Under the pieces are notes generated by a model. The model saw only the letters and a program-made list of their open reading frames with translations. It had not been told where the DNA came from and did no database searches. 64,000 nucleotides of DNA. Source: Pseudomonadota bacterium (GTDB lineage: Bacteria > Pseudomonadota > Gammaproteobacteria > Burkholderiales > Ferrovaceae). The position numbers and the translations under genes were made by a program. Positions within the stretch are counted from its first letter, which is position 1; the number at the start of each line of letters is the position of its first letter. The DNA lies in contig JAKBLB010000005.1 of assembly GCA_021832305.1 (NCBI GenBank), forward strand, positions 1-64,000. The letters run 5' to 3'. This document shows positions 45,367 to 54,708 of the stretch, in pieces.

Positions 45367-47004
45367 ATGACCCAAAGGGACAGTCTAACGTATGACGTGG
45401 TAGTTGTGGGCGCAGGGCCGGCCGGATTGGGCTGTGCCATCCGCTTGAAGCAACTTTCCCTGAGTCAGGGCCAGGAACTCTCCGTGTGCGTCCTGGAAAA
45501 AGGCGCCGAAGTGGGCGCCCATATCCTCTCTGGTGCCGTCATGGAACCTCGTGCCCTCAGCGAACTCTTTCCCGACTGGAAACAACGCGGCGCCCCTCTG
45601 ATCACCGCCGTCACGGAAGACCAATTTTTATTCCTGACCCAACATCGTGCCTGGCGTCTTCCCACTCCGCCACAACTCCACAATGCGGGTAACTACATCG
45701 TCAGTTTGGGGGAGGTATGCAAATGGCTGGCCCTTCAAGCCGAAGCCTTGGGCGTGGAAATCTACCCCGGATTTGCAGCCACTGACGTGTTGCTGGGAGC
45801 CGAGGGAGAAGTTCAGGGGATATTGACGGGTGATGTGGGACGCTTCAAGGATGGTCAACCCGGCCCCCGCTTTCAACCCGGAATGGAGTTGCGAGCTCGA
45901 CAAACCGTGATTGCAGAGGGGTGCCGAGGGTCTCTGGCTCGCCAGTTGAATGAACGCTTTTCCCTATCTGCAAACTCTCAACCCCAAACCTATGGTCTGG
46001 GGCTCAAGGAAATCTGGGAAGTGGACTCTCCTTCATACCGTCCCGGGCAGGTCACCCATACGGTTGGTTGGCCCCTCGATGCGAATACCTACGGCGGGTC
46101 CTGGGTCTATCACCTGGATGAACACCGGGTATCCGTCGGATTCGTGGTGGGGCTGGATTATACAAACCCTTACCTCAGTCCCTTCGAGGAATTCCAGCGT
46201 TTCAAAACCCACCCTGCCCTGAGCGCCTTGTTTGCAGGGGGGCGGCGGATTGCTTATGGGGCCCGCGCCCTGAATGAAGGAGGTTGGCAGTCCATTCCCC
46301 GGCTCAGTTTCCCGGGCGGCATTCTGATCGGAGACAGTGCGGGGTTTCTCAACGTCGGCAAGATCAAAGGCAGTCACACGGCCCTCAAATCAGGCATGAT
46401 CGCTGCAGAGTCCCTGTACGCACATCTGAATGCTACCGCGCAAGTGTCGGAATGCACCCTTTATGAACCGGCCTTGCGCACCTCCTGGGTCGGTCAGGAA
46501 CTGCAAGCCGTACGCAACCTGCGTCCCGGTTTTCGCTGGGGACTGATTCCCGGCTTACTCCATGCGGCGCTGGATACCTGGCTTTGGCGAGGCCGTGCCC
46601 CCTGGACACTTGCTCATGCCCATGCCGACCATCAGACCCTCCGCCCTGCCAATCTCTGCACGCCGATCGCTTATCCCAAACCCGATGGAAAACTGACCTT
46701 TGATCGGCTCTCTTCGGTATTTCTGGCGCAAACCACCCATGAAGAAACCCAGCCAGATCACCTGATCCTGGCTGACCCAAAAATGGCCCTCACCGTCAAC
46801 TGGGAGATCTATCGCTCGCCGGAAACCCGCTATTGCCCTGCTGGGGTTTACGAGATCATAAACTCGAATACCCCGGAACGACACCTGAAAATCAATGCGG
46901 CCAACTGTATCCACTGCAAGACCTGCGATATCAAAGACCCCCAGCAGAATATCCGCTGGGTTCCTCCGGAAGGAGGAAGCGGTCCCCAATACTCCAACCT
47001 TTAG
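45367..47004 (+). CDS. Electron transfer flavoprotein-ubiquinone oxidoreductase
   Basis: 545 residues. The FAD motif GAGPAGLG is near residue 16, a long FAD and quinone-binding domain follows, and the C-terminal 4Fe-4S site uses RYCPAG and NCIHCKTCDIKDP. It passes electrons from reduced ETF to ubiquinone at the inner membrane. A TATAAT at 45333-45338 lies 28 bases upstream, with no good -35. Its stop overlaps the fchA stop tail to tail by three bases. No ETF subunit genes are in the window, but an acyl-CoA dehydrogenase gene is two genes away. Confidence 0.94.
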   Translation: MTQRDSLTYDVVVVGAGPAGLGCAIRLKQLSLSQGQELSVCVLEKGAEVGAHILSGAVMEPRALSELFPDWKQRGAPLITAVTEDQFLFLTQHRAWRLPTPPQLHNAGNYIVSLGEVCKWLALQAEALGVEIYPGFAATDVLLGAEGEVQGILTGDVGRFKDGQPGPRFQPGMELRARQTVIAEGCRGSLARQLNERFSLSANSQPQTYGLGLKEIWEVDSPSYRPGQVTHTVGWPLDANTYGGSWVYHLDEHRVSVGFVVGLDYTNPYLSPFEEFQRFKTHPALSALFAGGRRIAYGARALNEGGWQSIPRLSFPGGILIGDSAGFLNVGKIKGSHTALKSGMIAAESLYAHLNATAQVSECTLYEPALRTSWVGQELQAVRNLRPGFRWGLIPGLLHAALDTWLWRGRAPWTLAHAHADHQTLRPANLCTPIAYPKPDGKLTFDRLSSVFLAQTTHEETQPDHLILADPKMALTVNWEIYRSPETRYCPAGVYEIINSNTPERHLKINAANCIHCKTCDIKDPQQNIRWVPPEGGSGPQYSNL

Positions 47005-47624
47005 GACAAGCGTGCAGTGACCACGCCCAAGGTGATCGCTGCGCCGGTACTGGCTGCCTCTTCGGCCGCCCGTACCTCCTCCAAGGCGGCATCGACGAAA
47101 GTCTGGTCCTTGATGGCAGGCACGTTGATCTGAACATTGAGAATGGCGCTGCGCAGAGCAGCCAGCAGCGCATGAACCGCCACCCCACTGTCACTGAGAA
47201 CATTGCGATGTCCCTGCTCGGCCGAGCGGTGCGCCACAGCAAGACCATGCAAACAGGCACGAATACAGGACAGAGGCACTTCCGTCGCATTCTGATACCC
47301 TTGCTGAATGATGGCTGCACGACGATCGATGGCCTCCATACTATCCTTGGGTAATTTGAAAGCGCTCATCAGCCCATCAAAAGCCACGGCATCGGCGCTG
47401 ATCATGGCAGTGAATTCCTGACGCAATGCTTCAGCCTCCATGATTTGCCGTTCCATTTCCGGAATCAGCGTGTCCTGTCCTTTTTTGCCCGCTGTGACGC
47501 GGGCCACCATGGCAATCAGGCTGGCGCCCATGGCGCCCATCAAGGCCGCAGCCCCTCCTCCCCCAGGAGTCGGTGTTGCACTGGCCAGTTCTTCCAAAAA
47601 ATCTGCAATGGGTTGAGTCGTCAT
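47001..47624 (-). CDS. fchA: Methenyltetrahydrofolate cyclohydrolase (FchA type)
   Basis: About 207 residues, matching the size of Methylobacterium Fch. TPGGGGAAALMGAMGASL and the FtcD-C-like helical pattern identify the cyclodeaminase/cyclohydrolase family. It interconverts methenyl- and 10-formyl-tetrahydrofolate in the cytoplasm. AGGAGTAACG precedes the ATG at 47624; the track ORF starts inside mtdA. It follows mtdA by 49 bases, and the two enzymes catalyse consecutive steps. A formiminotransferase-cyclodeaminase role is less likely without histidine-degradation genes. Confidence 0.85.
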   Translation of the reverse strand: MTTQPIADFLEELASATPTPGGGGAAALMGAMGASLIAMVARVTAGKKGQDTLIPEMERQIMEAEALRQEFTAMISADAVAFDGLMSAFKLPKDSMEAIDRRAAIIQQGYQNATEVPLSCIRACLHGLAVAHRSAEQGHRNVLSDSGVAVHALLAALRSAILNVQINVPAIKDQTFVDAALEEVRAAEEAASTGAAITLGVVTARLS

Positions 47625-47673
47625 CGTTACTCCTGAAATTGGTACTTCCCGCTCATGCGAGAAACAAAGGTTC

Positions 47674-48543
47674 TTAAAGAGGAGCGGCCACCAAGGTACA
47701 GGCCCGCTCGAAAATCGCTTCTGCATCCAGCACCAGATCGTTGCTGTCGAACAAGCGTCCGATGCATTCCCGATGCAGGGTCAATTTTAGGGCTCCGAAG
47801 CCCAGGGGACCAAAACAGAGGACTCCATGGCGCAGAGTGGCCCGGTCTGTCATATCGATCCCGCCAATGCCCACAGGTGGAGAAGCATTGGCATCGGCGA
47901 TCAGTTCCAGCCCGGTTGTCTGCGCCCACTGGTTTTCCTCCAGCATGGTCACGCCGGAGGCCCCAGTAGAAACCACGATTTCCTTGCCTTGAATACACTG
48001 CCCGCGACTTTCCAGATCGGGAGCAGCTGCAGCAGTGAGCCTCGATCCAAAACGTCGGTTGAGGTAGGCACAAACTTGCTGAGTCCGTTCCAGTTGACGG
48101 CCCGTCACGGTCACCTCGGCCCCTGCTCGACCCAGCATGATGGCAACCCGTTGTCCCACCGGCCCGGTGCCCCCAAGCACGATCGCCTGTTTGCCCACGA
48201 CCGAACGCCCTTGAGTCAGCCAGGCCACACAAGCCGCTGCCGTCGTATTGGCGCCATTACTGTCGAGCATCAGGGAAACCCGAAACTTGCCGAAGAATTT
48301 GTTCTGGATAGCCGCCAGGAGAGATTCGCCAGCCACCAGATCACTCCCGCCCACGAATATGGCCGTATTTTTTTTATCCTTGGGCGCACGGGTAAAAATG
48401 GCCCCTTCCACCAGGGGACCGACATTGTTGGGAGTGATTCCGCCGTAGGGAATTACCTGATCGGCACCGCCGTCATGAGCAACCACGTTGTCGAAAATGG
48501 ACGGCAGGAGGTCCGTATCCAACTGATAAAGCAATTTTTTCAT
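47674..48543 (-). CDS. mtdA: NADP-dependent methylene-tetrahydrofolate/methanopterin dehydrogenase, MtdA-like
   Basis: About 289 residues. The N-terminus (KLLYQLDTDLLPSIFDNVVAHDGGAD), FFGKFRVSLMLDSNGANTTAAA and the Rossmann motif VLGGTGPVGQR closely follow MtdA of methylotrophs as I remember it, rather than MtdB or FolD. It oxidises methylene-tetrahydrofolate (or the methanopterin analogue) with NADP. ATG at 48543 is six bases after GAGG; ATG at 48546 is the neighbour codon. It lies just after the acyl-CoA dehydrogenase gene and before fchA. Confidence 0.85.
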   Translation of the reverse strand: MKKLLYQLDTDLLPSIFDNVVAHDGGADQVIPYGGITPNNVGPLVEGAIFTRAPKDKKNTAIFVGGSDLVAGESLLAAIQNKFFGKFRVSLMLDSNGANTTAAACVAWLTQGRSVVGKQAIVLGGTGPVGQRVAIMLGRAGAEVTVTGRQLERTQQVCAYLNRRFGSRLTAAAAPDLESRGQCIQGKEIVVSTGASGVTMLEENQWAQTTGLELIADANASPPVGIGGIDMTDRATLRHGVLCFGPLGFGALKLTLHRECIGRLFDSNDLVLDAEAIFERACTLVAAPL

Positions 48544-48551
48544 CATATTCC

Positions 48552-50351
48552 TCAATGTATTACCGTTCCATCCCCCGCCATGGAGGAACGCAGGGACTCA
48601 AGCAGATCTCCGGGAGCTTCGATTTGACGGGCCAGTACCAAGGCCTGGGGCAAGACATGAGCCGCGTGAAATGATACGACATTCTGCTTCTGTTGATAGA
48701 ATTCGGCGGTCAATCCCCCTCTGCCCTGTGCGGCAACCCATGCACTACGTGCCATCCACCAGGCACTCACACAGAGACTGAGCAGATGCAGATAGGGGAC
48801 CGCCACGCCCAGTCCCCAACGGGGATCCGCTGCGCCCTGACGCAGCAGTCGTTCGGTAGCCTGTACCGTCAATTTCAGTACTTCTGCCAGTGCCTGGATC
48901 ACCGCTGTTCCGATCCTCTCACCCTCTTGAAACTCTTTCAGGGTCGCAGAAATTTCTTCGAGGAGTTCGCGCACAGCCAACCCCTGGTCACGCCAAAGTT
49001 TGCGCCCCACCAGATCATTGGCCTGAATCCCCGTCGTGCCTTCGTAGATGGTAGTGATTCGGGCGTCGCGGTAATGCTGGGCGGCCCCCGTCTCCTCGAT
49101 GAAACCCATGCCGCCAAAAACCTGCAGGGCCACATTGCTGGCCCAGACGCCCAGTTCCGTACAATGCCCTTTCACCAGGGGAGTCAACAGGTCCGAGCGG
49201 CGTTGTGCCCAGGCCTTGCGCTGAGGATCGGTTTCAAAGTGCGCCCGGTCGATCATCCAGCCCGCATAATAGGCCAGGGTGCGCCCTGCCTGCAGACGCG
49301 CATCCATGTCCACCAGCATGCGCAGTACGTCGGGATGATGGACGATGGGCCGAAGTTGGCTTTCCCCCGCCGGCACGCCTTGAATACGCGTGCGTGCGTA
49401 CTCCAGCGCCCCCTGATAAGCCCGTTCGCCAATAGCCAAACCCTGCACGCCCACGGAAAAACGCGCCGCATTCATCATGACGAACATCAACTCCAGACCA
49501 CGATGGGGTTCTCCCAGCAACTCTCCCCAGGCACCTCCTTCATCCCCATAACTGAGCATGCAGGTGGGACTGCCATGAATTCCCAGTTTATGCTCGAGGG
49601 AAACGGTACGCACCTGGTTGGGCACGGCAAGGTTTCCCTGGTCATTCAGGAGAACCTTGGGCACGATGAAAAGTGACAGGCCACGCACCCCGGCAGGCGC
49701 ATCGGGAAGACGGGCCAGAACCAGATGAATGATGTTCTCCGTCCAATCCTGATCACCGTAGGTGATGAAAATTTTTTGTCCGGTGATGCGATAGGTCCCA
49801 TCCTCTGCAGGCACGGCACGAGTACGCAGGGCCCCCAGATCCGAGCCCGCCTGGGGTTCGGTGAGGTTCATGGTCCCCATCCATGTTCCCGTGATCAGAT
49901 TAGGCAGATAGCGTGCTTTCTGGGCCGCCGTTCCCGCATAGTCGATGGCTTCCACGGCCCCTCGGGTCAGCAAAGGCCCCAGAGTGAAGGCCATGTTGGC
50001 CCCATGCCACATCTCTTCCAGAGGTGCGGCGAAAATGGAGGGTAGACCCTGTCCGCCAAAATCCGCAGGGGCCGTCAGACCGTTCCAGCCTCCCGCCAGA
50101 AATTGCTCGTAGGCCGCTTTGAATCCCCGTGGCGTGACAACGTTTCCTCCCTCGAGACGGGCGGGCTCGTGATCGCCCACAGAATTCAGGGGCACCAACA
50201 CTTCCCGGGTCAGGCGCGCTGATTCTGCCAGCACGGCATCGAACAATGCGGCTTCCGCTCCTTCTCCGCCCGGAAGGGCCGCCAAGGGTTCGAGTCCCAA
50301 CAATTCCTTGACCACGAAGGCCATGTCATCCAGCGGGGGAATATAATTCAC
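48552..50351 (-). CDS. Acyl-CoA dehydrogenase (DmdC-like, long form)
   Basis: About 599 residues, longer than classical acyl-CoA dehydrogenases and with the extra C-terminal domain of the DmdC/FadE-like group. NLTEPQAGSDLGALRT binds FAD, and IYEGTTGIQANDL carries the likely catalytic glutamate. Members oxidise acyl-CoA or 3-methylmercaptopropionyl-CoA, giving electrons to ETF. GTG at 50351 follows GAGGAG at the right distance; the track start at 50390 lies inside the upstream gene. ETF-QO is encoded nearby on the other strand. Substrate is not known. Confidence 0.85.
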   Translation of the reverse strand: MNYIPPLDDMAFVVKELLGLEPLAALPGGEGAEAALFDAVLAESARLTREVLVPLNSVGDHEPARLEGGNVVTPRGFKAAYEQFLAGGWNGLTAPADFGGQGLPSIFAAPLEEMWHGANMAFTLGPLLTRGAVEAIDYAGTAAQKARYLPNLITGTWMGTMNLTEPQAGSDLGALRTRAVPAEDGTYRITGQKIFITYGDQDWTENIIHLVLARLPDAPAGVRGLSLFIVPKVLLNDQGNLAVPNQVRTVSLEHKLGIHGSPTCMLSYGDEGGAWGELLGEPHRGLELMFVMMNAARFSVGVQGLAIGERAYQGALEYARTRIQGVPAGESQLRPIVHHPDVLRMLVDMDARLQAGRTLAYYAGWMIDRAHFETDPQRKAWAQRRSDLLTPLVKGHCTELGVWASNVALQVFGGMGFIEETGAAQHYRDARITTIYEGTTGIQANDLVGRKLWRDQGLAVRELLEEISATLKEFQEGERIGTAVIQALAEVLKLTVQATERLLRQGAADPRWGLGVAVPYLHLLSLCVSAWWMARSAWVAAQGRGGLTAEFYQQKQNVVSFHAAHVLPQALVLARQIEAPGDLLESLRSSMAGDGTVIH

Positions 50352-50367
50352 GTCGGTTCTCCTCAAT

Positions 50368-51117
50368 TTAGAAATGTTCTTCTTCCCCAAGCAGGCGCCA
50401 TTGTCCCAGAGGCAATGCGCCCAGGCGCACGTTTCCGATCCGTACCCGCTTCAGTCCGGTGACACGCAACCCCACCAATTCACACATGCGCCGAATCTGG
50501 CGTTTGCGTCCTTCCTTCAGGATGAAACGCAACTGATCAGGATTCTGCCAATCGACCTGTGCCGGACGTAAGGCCCGACCATCGAGGGACAACCCATGAT
50601 TGAGGAGTTTCAATCCCTGGGAAGGCAAACGCCCCGACACGCGCACCAGGTATTCCTTTTCCACCGTGGAATCTGCCCCGATGAGGGTCCGAGCCACACG
50701 ACCATCCCCGGTCAGAACCAACAACCCCGTGGAATCGATGTCCAATCTTCCGGCCGGAGCCAGACCACGGATCAGCGCCGGAGTCCAAGCGCCCGTTGCC
50801 GCATCTTCACTCCAGCGATTTTCGGCAGTCACCAGTTGCACCGCCGGACGATACCCATCCTCCGCCTGTCCCGACACCACCCCGACGGGTTTGTTCAAAA
50901 GCACCGTCGCCCATTGCCGCTGCGCGCGTCGTGCCGCAGGCGCCACGGTCAGGATCTGGTCGGGAGTCATTTTTGTGCCCAACTCCATGATCTTTTTTCC
51001 ATCCAGAAGCACCCAGCCCTGAAGGATCCATTGATCGGCTTCACGCCGTGAACACAGACCGCGTGCCGCCATCACCTTGGAAATGCGTTCCAAACCCCTG
51101 TCCTCTGCTCCGCTCAT
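50368..51117 (-). CDS. 23S rRNA pseudouridine synthase, RluB/E/F family
   Basis: 249 residues. An N-terminal S4 RNA-binding domain ([21 protein letters not shown]) precedes the synthase domain with [10 protein letters not shown], the catalytic Asp in [15 protein letters not shown], and [15 protein letters not shown]. The [10 protein letters not shown] form recalls RluF, but RluB or RluE cannot be excluded. Its start overlaps the cyclo-ligase stop (ATGA), and it is followed 16 bases later by the acyl-CoA dehydrogenase. Confidence 0.85.
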   Translation of the reverse strand: MSGAEDRGLERISKVMAARGLCSRREADQWILQGWVLLDGKKIMELGTKMTPDQILTVAPAARRAQRQWATVLLNKPVGVVSGQAEDGYRPAVQLVTAENRWSEDAATGAWTPALIRGLAPAGRLDIDSTGLLVLTGDGRVARTLIGADSTVEKEYLVRVSGRLPSQGLKLLNHGLSLDGRALRPAQVDWQNPDQLRFILKEGRKRQIRRMCELVGLRVTGLKRVRIGNVRLGALPLGQWRLLGEEEHF

Positions 51118-51716
51118 GGATGTTCCGTTGTCACGAAAAAAGTCCCTGCGTCATTCAGACCCTCATGAATGGGCAGATCATGAGGCTCCCGTGGAACCTC
51201 ATCCACGCACTGTTCGCGAAAAGCCATGGCCAGGCGCCAAGCGCGGGGAGCCTTGGACAACAGGCGGTCATAATACCCGCCCCCATAACCCAGGCGCCCC
51301 CCCTGCACATCAAAGAGCAGGCCGGGGACCAGAATGAAATCGAGGGTCTCCGGACGCACGGGGTCACAGAGATGCGGAAGAGGTTCCCGTAGCCCCCAGA
51401 GACCAGGAGGACCCAGTTCGGTGTCGAGATCCCGTACCCGATAGAGTGCCAAAGTATCCCGCTCGATACGGGGCAATACCAGGGATCGTCCCTGTTTGAG
51501 GGTCGCGCGCAAGAGCGGCCAGGTATTCGGTTCCGAACCCATGGACCCATACAACAGGAGTACCCGAGCCGCCTGGAAGCGCGGATGATCGTGAAGCAGG
51601 CGATGCAGGTCGAAACTGCGTCGTTCGCGCTGGGCAGGTGGAATTTGAGCGCGTTGCTGTAATGCCCAATGGCGCAGGGATTTCTTGTCGACATGCAAAG
51701 GGGGGGAAGTATCCAT
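51114..51716 (-). CDS. 5-formyltetrahydrofolate cyclo-ligase
   Basis: 200 residues. The family signature [11 protein letters not shown] binds ATP; the N-terminus has [14 protein letters not shown] and [11 protein letters not shown] follows. It converts 5-formyl- to 5,10-methenyl-tetrahydrofolate with ATP, feeding FchA and MtdA encoded downstream in the same run. It is the first gene of that five-gene operon and diverges from the RidA gene. Confidence 0.9.
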   Translation of the reverse strand: MDTSPPLHVDKKSLRHWALQQRAQIPPAQRERRSFDLHRLLHDHPRFQAARVLLLYGSMGSEPNTWPLLRATLKQGRSLVLPRIERDTLALYRVRDLDTELGPPGLWGLREPLPHLCDPVRPETLDFILVPGLLFDVQGGRLGYGGGYYDRLLSKAPRAWRLAMAFREQCVDEVPREPHDLPIHEGLNDAGTFFVTTEHP

Positions 51717-51793
51717 GACCGTGTCCAGAACATTGATTCAGAGTGCGGTACAATGCCGCGTCATTTTTCGATCAGATTATGAAGGATAATTCC

Positions 51794-52186
51794 ATGACCC
51801 GAGAAAATATTTCCAGTGGTTCCACCTGGGAACCCATCATTGGCTATTCCCGTGCCGTCAAGGTAGGCGCTCAAGTATTCGTTTCCGGCACGACCGGGAC
51901 CGGTACCGATGGTCGCCTGGTGGGACTCAATGATCCCGAGGCCCAGACCTTGCAGGCGCTGGCCAACTTGGAGCAGGCCTTGAAACGGGCCGGGGCTGAA
52001 TTGACCCATGTGGTCCGCACGCGCATTTTCGTCACCCAGATCGATCAATGGGAAAAAATTGCCCGTGCCCATGGCCAGTACTTTGGTGAAATTCGCCCTG
52101 CCACCACCCTGGTGGAAGTCAAGCGCCTGATCGACCCCGAAATGCTGGTGGAAATCGAAGCCGACGCCATCATCCTGCACGCCTGA
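51794..52186 (+). CDS. RidA family protein
   Basis: About 130 residues. The segments YSRAVKVGAQVFVSGTTG, NLEQALKRAGAELTHVVRTRIFVT and PATTLVEVKRLIDPEMLVEIEADAI are typical of the YjgF/YER057c/UK114 (RidA) family, deaminating reactive enamine intermediates. The ATG at 51794 has AAGGATAATTCC upstream; ATGs at 51743 and 51779 are less likely. Its 3' end overlaps zapE on the other strand by 17 bases. Confidence 0.85.
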   Translation: MTRENISSGSTWEPIIGYSRAVKVGAQVFVSGTTGTGTDGRLVGLNDPEAQTLQALANLEQALKRAGAELTHVVRTRIFVTQIDQWEKIARAHGQYFGEIRPATTLVEVKRLIDPEMLVEIEADAIILHA

Positions 52187-53264
52187 GTTTTGGCCAGTCA
52201 GCACCCTGGATTTCCTGCAAGCGACTGACGGTGCGCAGGAAGTCACCGCTTTTCATGCCGGCGGGATACAGTTCAGTGGGCGGCAGCGCGGCCGACACCA
52301 TCATCTTCATGCCCTTGTCATAGCATACGTCCACCAACCAGACCAGACGCTGGGCAGCATCGCGCATATTATCCGTCAGGAGGGGAACATCGGACAGATA
52401 CAGGGTATCGAAATCTGCAGCCAATTCCAGATAATCCCGTTGTGACCGTGCAGAGCCGCAGAGTACGTCAAACTCGAACCAGACCGTACGTCCGCAGACT
52501 CCCCGCACCGGGACGATACGCTCCATGAGGAGCAGACAGGCACGCGCCTCGGGATGCGGGCAACTCTGCCGGAAATCTGCTTCGAAACGGCTGCGTGTCG
52601 CGACATCCAAAGGGTACAGGTAGTGGGGTGAGGTTCCTGCCTCATCCTGACGATGGTCTTGATTTCCCTCCAGTTCGATCACATCGAGACGGTCCCGAAT
52701 CAGGGCAATGGTGGGGAAAAAACGCTCCCGTTGCAATCCGTTGGAATACAGGTCTTCAGGGGCATGGTTCGACGTCAGGACCAGTACGGCCCCCCATTCG
52801 ATCAGCGTTTCCAGCAGACGTTGCAGGATCATGGCATCGGCAATGTCACTGACCTGGAACTCATCGAAGCAAAGGATCCGGGTTTCCACGACCCACTCCG
52901 CTGCCACCCTCTGGAGCGGTTCCTCCTGTCCTTGCAACTGGTTGAGTCGCTCATGCACCTGTGCCATGAATTCATGGAAGTGCAGCCTTTTCTTGCGTTG
53001 ATAGGGCAAGGTGGAAAAAAAAGCATCCACAAGAACGGTCTTACCTCGTCCCACGGCCCCATACAGGTAGATTCCGCGCGGCGGACGTCGGTTTCCGAAG
53101 GTGCGGGCCAGCAAGGTCTGGCGATACTCCTTGAATTCCACCAGGGCATCGTGTAAGGCCTGCAACTTTTCCACCACCGGCCATTGGAGCGTATCGGCCC
53201 GATAATCGGGTCGGGCCCGAAATGATTGATACCATTGCAATGGACCGGGCACAGGAAGACTCAC
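52170..53264 (-). CDS. zapE: Cell division protein ZapE (AFG1-like ATPase)
   Basis: 364 residues. Walker A is GAVGRGKT and Walker B ILCFDEFQ, with the sensor segment VLTSNHAPEDLY. ZapE is an FtsZ-interacting AAA-type ATPase active in cell division under stress. The start is GTG overlapping the lpd stop (GTGA). It is the last gene of the leftward TCA operon, a position seen in other betaproteobacteria. Confidence 0.92.
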   Translation of the reverse strand: MSLPVPGPLQWYQSFRARPDYRADTLQWPVVEKLQALHDALVEFKEYRQTLLARTFGNRRPPRGIYLYGAVGRGKTVLVDAFFSTLPYQRKKRLHFHEFMAQVHERLNQLQGQEEPLQRVAAEWVVETRILCFDEFQVSDIADAMILQRLLETLIEWGAVLVLTSNHAPEDLYSNGLQRERFFPTIALIRDRLDVIELEGNQDHRQDEAGTSPHYLYPLDVATRSRFEADFRQSCPHPEARACLLLMERIVPVRGVCGRTVWFEFDVLCGSARSQRDYLELAADFDTLYLSDVPLLTDNMRDAAQRLVWLVDVCYDKGMKMMVSAALPPTELYPAGMKSGDFLRTVSRLQEIQGADWPKLRRAG

Positions 53265-54691
53265 AGATTGAGCGTGCGCCCGTCCACGCCCAGACAGGCT
53301 TCGCGCAGAGCTTCACTGAGTGAGGGATGGGCATGGACGATGCGCGCCAGATCTTCGCTGGAGGCCTGGAATTCAAGAGCCACCACTGCCTCGGCGATCA
53401 ATTCTGAAGCTTCGGGGCCCAGGATATGAACGCCCAGAATACGATCCGTGGCGGCGCAGGCAATGACTTTGACCAAGCCTAGGGGTGCGCCCCGTGCTTT
53501 GGCGCGGCCATTGGCCTGAAAAGGAAAACGCCCGATCCGCACAGCCCTACCTTCTGCCCGGGCGGCTTCCTCGGTCAATCCGACCCAGGCCAATTCGGGT
53601 TCGGTATAGATGACCGCAGGGATATGAGCCAAATTCACCTCGGGCAACTGACCTGCCAAACGCTCGGCCACGGCCACCCCCTCTTCCTCTGCTTTATGGG
53701 CCAACATGGGGCCACGCACCACATCTCCAATTGCCCACACGCCCGCCACCGGCGTACGGCAGTGGGCATCCACAGGAATACACCCTTGCGCATCGGGGAC
53801 CAAACCCACCCGTTCCAATTCCAGTTTCGTGGTGTTGGGACAACGCCCCAGCGCGAGTATCAGCACATCGGCGTCGAGCGTCAGGAGTTCCCCTCCGCGC
53901 GTATATCTAAGTTTTATGGATTCTGCTGTTTTTTCAACCGATTCCAGATGTATTCCCAACTCGATTCTGAGGCCTGGAGACTGGGTCAATATTTTCAGGG
54001 TCTGTTGTGCCACTTCCTGGTCTGCAGTCGGTAAAAAAGTATCCCGAGTTTCCAGCAGAGTGACCGAACTGCCCAGACGTTGCCACACGCTGCCCAATTC
54101 AAGTCCGATGACTCCCGCCCCCACGATCACCAACTGGCGGGGAACCGTGGTCAATGCCAAGCCGCCCGTGCTGTCAAGGATCCGTTCCTGGTCAAAGGGC
54201 ACACCCTCCAGGGCCCGGGGAACCGAGCCAGTCGCAATGATCACCTGAGGAGCGGCGATGTCTTCCGTTTCCTGACCCTTGCGTTGAACGGTCAGATGGA
54301 TCTGATTCCCTTCTTTTCCTTTGAAACTGGCACATCCCGGTATAAAAGACACCTCATTTTTTTTGAAGAGATAGCCAACTCCGGTAGTCAACTGCCGTAC
54401 GATCTTTTCCTTACGTGCCTGCATGCGCGCCACATCCAGTTGGACCGGACCCGTATCGATGCCATGTCCCGCAGCTTCCTGGGTGATCCGGGCATACAAG
54501 GCAGAGGATTCCAGCAATGCTTTGGAGGGAATGCACCCGACATTCAAACAGGTTCCGCCCGGACTGGGACGCTGTTGCGCATCTACCCTCTCATCGACGC
54601 AGGCAACCCGCAAACCCAGTTGGGCTGCCCGCAAGGCTGCCATATAGCCTCCAGGTCCTGCACCAATAACCACCAAATCAAATGATTGCAT
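53261..54691 (-). CDS. lpd: Dihydrolipoyl dehydrogenase
   Basis: 476 residues. The redox-active disulphide is in GGTCLNVGCIPSKALL; the FAD motif GAGPGGYMAALRA and the NAD-binding GAGVIGLELG are present, with the C-terminal HAHPSLSEAL catalytic base. It is the E3 subunit for the 2-oxoglutarate dehydrogenase complex encoded upstream. The 17-base spacer before its ATG is almost pure A/T, with no Shine-Dalgarno sequence. Confidence 0.96.
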   Translation of the reverse strand: MQSFDLVVIGAGPGGYMAALRAAQLGLRVACVDERVDAQQRPSPGGTCLNVGCIPSKALLESSALYARITQEAAGHGIDTGPVQLDVARMQARKEKIVRQLTTGVGYLFKKNEVSFIPGCASFKGKEGNQIHLTVQRKGQETEDIAAPQVIIATGSVPRALEGVPFDQERILDSTGGLALTTVPRQLVIVGAGVIGLELGSVWQRLGSSVTLLETRDTFLPTADQEVAQQTLKILTQSPGLRIELGIHLESVEKTAESIKLRYTRGGELLTLDADVLILALGRCPNTTKLELERVGLVPDAQGCIPVDAHCRTPVAGVWAIGDVVRGPMLAHKAEEEGVAVAERLAGQLPEVNLAHIPAVIYTEPELAWVGLTEEAARAEGRAVRIGRFPFQANGRAKARGAPLGLVKVIACAATDRILGVHILGPEASELIAEAVVALEFQASSEDLARIVHAHPSLSEALREACLGVDGRTLNL

Positions 54692-54708
54692 GATATATTT
54701 AATATTTT

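Noticed and set aside
47627-48232. 201-residue minus-strand ORF
   Set aside because: Out-of-frame shadow of mtdA; the composition is unlike a real protein.
51717-51793. Possible 6S RNA next to the 5-formyl-THF cyclo-ligase gene
   Set aside because: ssrS often lies beside this gene, but only 77 bases separate it from the RidA gene here, too short for 6S RNA.
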